A stretch of DNA of 5,855 bases, taken from the NCBI GenBank assembly GCA_002338255.1, contig DDHX01000062.1, positions 4,935 through 10,789 of the forward strand, written 5' to 3'. The stretch comes from Ruminococcaceae bacterium UBA1865. Lineage in GTDB: Bacteria; Bacillota; Clostridia; Oscillospirales; Acutalibacteraceae. Positions within the stretch are counted from its first letter, which is position 1; each line of letters opens with the position of its first letter. The position numbers and the translations under genes were made by a program. Below the pieces are notes generated by a model. That model was not told the origin of the DNA. It searched no databases and was given only the letters and a program-made list of their open reading frames with translations. Below are positions 4,532-5,855 of this stretch, piece by piece.

Positions 4532-5855
4532 ATGATAGATGTTCTTATCATTGGCGGAGGCGTTGTGGGATGCGGTGTGGCACGGGAGCTGTCAAGATAC
4601 AATCTTAACATTGCATTGCTCGAAAAAACCGACGACATCAGCAACGGACAAAGCAAGGCAAATACGGCAATTATCCATGGCGGCTATGATGCCCATCCAG
4701 GCACGTTAAAAGCAAAATTCAATGTATTGGGAAATCAAATGATGGATGAAGTTTGTGAGGAACTGGACGTTCCGCACAAGCGCAATACTTCTCTGGTCGT
4801 TTCCTTTGATGCGGAAGGTCACGATAAACTTGTTGAACTCAAAAAGCAAGGTGAAGTAAACGGAGTCCCTAAATTAAGTATAATCGGCCAAGATGAATTA
4901 AGAAAAAGAGAACCGAACATTGGCTCAACCGCGTATGAGGCGTTGCTTGTGGAAACGGGCGGAATCGTCTGTCCCTATGAGCTGACGCAGGCATTTGCTG
5001 AAAATGCAGCAATGAACGGTGTTAATTTCTACCGTGAGGCAGAAGTAATTGCAGTCGAAAAACAGGAGGGCGGCTGGAAAGTGACCAGCACAGCCGGAAC
5101 GTTTACGGCTAAAACCGTTGTGAACTGCGCCGGACTTTATTCTGACGAAATTAATAATATGGTTTCTGAAGATAAGTTTACCATTGTTCCACGCAGAGGC
5201 GAATACTATATCGTTGATAAGAAATTCGGAGATATCTTCCATGCGTCGATTTTCCAACTTCCGACTAAAATGGGAAAAGGTATTTTAGTTACGCCAACAG
5301 TCGACAGGACAGTTCTGATTGGGCCGACCGCCGAGGATATCGACGATAAGATGGATACTCAAACCACTGCCGAAGGACTTGCGAAAGTACTGAAATACGC
5401 CAGTCTTACATGGGAGCATATTCCGATGAGAAACTTTATCACCACTTTTTCCGGATTAAGGGCGCACTGTAACCGTGATGACTTTATTCTCGGAGAAGCT
5501 CCGGATGCGCCGATGTTCTTTAATGCGGGCGGCGTGGAATCACCGGGTCTTACCTCTTCACCGGCAATCGCAAAGTACCTTGCTGAAATGGTAGCCGACA
5601 AGCTTAATGCAACGAAGAAGGAAGACTTTAACCCAATCAGAAAAGGAATTCCGAAGTTCAGAGAAATGACCGATGAGCAAAGAGCCAAGGCAATTTCAAT
5701 CAATCCGGATTACGCCAAAATCGTATGCAGATGTGAAACGGTAACAGAGGCTGAAATTCGGGAAGCCATCCACAGGCCTGTCGGTGCGCGAACGGTAGAC
5801 GGAATCAAGAGAAGAACCAGAGCGGGAATGGGCAGATGCCAGGCAGGCTTCTGTA
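4532..5855 (+). CDS. GlpA-like FAD-dependent oxidoreductase with BFD-like [2Fe-2S] domain, 5' part (probable glycerol-3-phosphate dehydrogenase subunit)
   Basis: The frame stays open for 441 codons to the right edge, so the 3' end is missing. The N terminus is a Rossmann dinucleotide fold, VLIIGGGVVGCGVARELSRY (4-23) ending in LLEK, which fixes the ATG at 4532 although the ribosome site (GAGTGG, 4516-4521) is weak. HGGYDAHPGTLKAKFN (49-64), VNCAGLYSD (197-205), FSGLRAH (306-312) and GVESPGLTSSPAIAKYLAEM (334-353) are typical of the DAO-type fold with bound FAD. The last segment has CRC (Cys399, Cys401) and GRCQAGFC (Cys436, Cys441), the four-cysteine pattern of a BFD-like [2Fe-2S] domain. Its place after glpK and glpF argues for oxidation of glycerol-3-phosphate to dihydroxyacetone phosphate. 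In clostridial operons such proteins are usually followed by a second flavoprotein and a DUF1667 protein, which would lie beyond this window. A 2-hydroxyglutarate-oxidase-type substrate cannot be excluded by sequence alone. Confidence 0.92.
   Translation, partial: MIDVLIIGGGVVGCGVARELSRYNLNIALLEKTDDISNGQSKANTAIIHGGYDAHPGTLKAKFNVLGNQMMDEVCEELDVPHKRNTSLVVSFDAEGHDKLVELKKQGEVNGVPKLSIIGQDELRKREPNIGSTAYEALLVETGGIVCPYELTQAFAENAAMNGVNFYREAEVIAVEKQEGGWKVTSTAGTFTAKTVVNCAGLYSDEINNMVSEDKFTIVPRRGEYYIVDKKFGDIFHASIFQLPTKMGKGILVTPTVDRTVLIGPTAEDIDDKMDTQTTAEGLAKVLKYASLTWEHIPMRNFITTFSGLRAHCNRDDFILGEAPDAPMFFNAGGVESPGLTSSPAIAKYLAEMVADKLNATKKEDFNPIRKGIPKFREMTDEQRAKAISINPDYAKIVCRCETVTEAEIREAIHRPVGARTVDGIKRRTRAGMGRCQAGFC

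Noticed and set aside
4925..5257. Minus-strand open frame of 110 codons inside the oxidoreductase gene
   Set aside because: It lies fully antisense to a well-supported conserved gene, has no ribosome site context and resembles no family.
5359..5703. Minus-strand open frame of 114 codons inside the oxidoreductase gene
   Set aside because: It is a shadow of the conserved FAD and linker region on the opposite strand, with no independent support.

Overview
The window looks like a chromosomal piece from a moderate-GC member of the Firmicutes, most likely class Clostridia. The evidence is strong GG-rich Shine-Dalgarno sites, AT-rich sigma-A-type promoters, a DUF5317-type membrane protein, a DhaS-like TetR regulator, and a glycerol operon whose third gene is an FAD oxidoreductase with a BFD-like [2Fe-2S] domain. 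Genus assignment is not possible from sequence alone. All supported genes lie on the + strand.

Layout. (1) Positions 2-997: the 3' part of an HD-GYP gene (a cyclic-di-GMP phosphodiesterase candidate), followed after 15 nt by a DUF5317-family membrane protein; this is probably the end of one operon. (2) Positions 998-1764: an AT-rich promoter region, a single TetR/AcrR regulator of the DhaS (dihydroxyacetone-kinase regulator) type, and a strong intrinsic terminator directly after its stop codon. (3) Positions 1765-2056: a long non-coding stretch with two palindromes, a sigma-A-like promoter and a leader of about 165 nt with possible alternative folds around the ribosome-binding site. (4) Positions 2057-5855: glpK (glycerol kinase), glpF (glycerol facilitator) and a glpA-like FAD/[2Fe-2S] oxidoreductase cut by the window edge.

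How the genes work together. GlpF lets glycerol cross the membrane. GlpK traps it as glycerol-3-phosphate. The third protein probably oxidises glycerol-3-phosphate to dihydroxyacetone phosphate and passes electrons through FAD and an iron-sulfur centre, probably to partner subunits encoded beyond the right edge. The DhaS-like regulator sits just upstream and is an attractive but unproven local regulator. Each gap in the glycerol operon holds conspicuous inverted repeats (leader, glpK-glpF gap, glpF-oxidoreductase gap), which suggests post-transcriptional tuning of the relative gene output. No mobile element, CRISPR array, tRNA or rRNA is visible.

The genes belong to known families. The parts least explained are the non-coding ones: the glpK leader, the operator-like palindromes and the intergenic hairpins.
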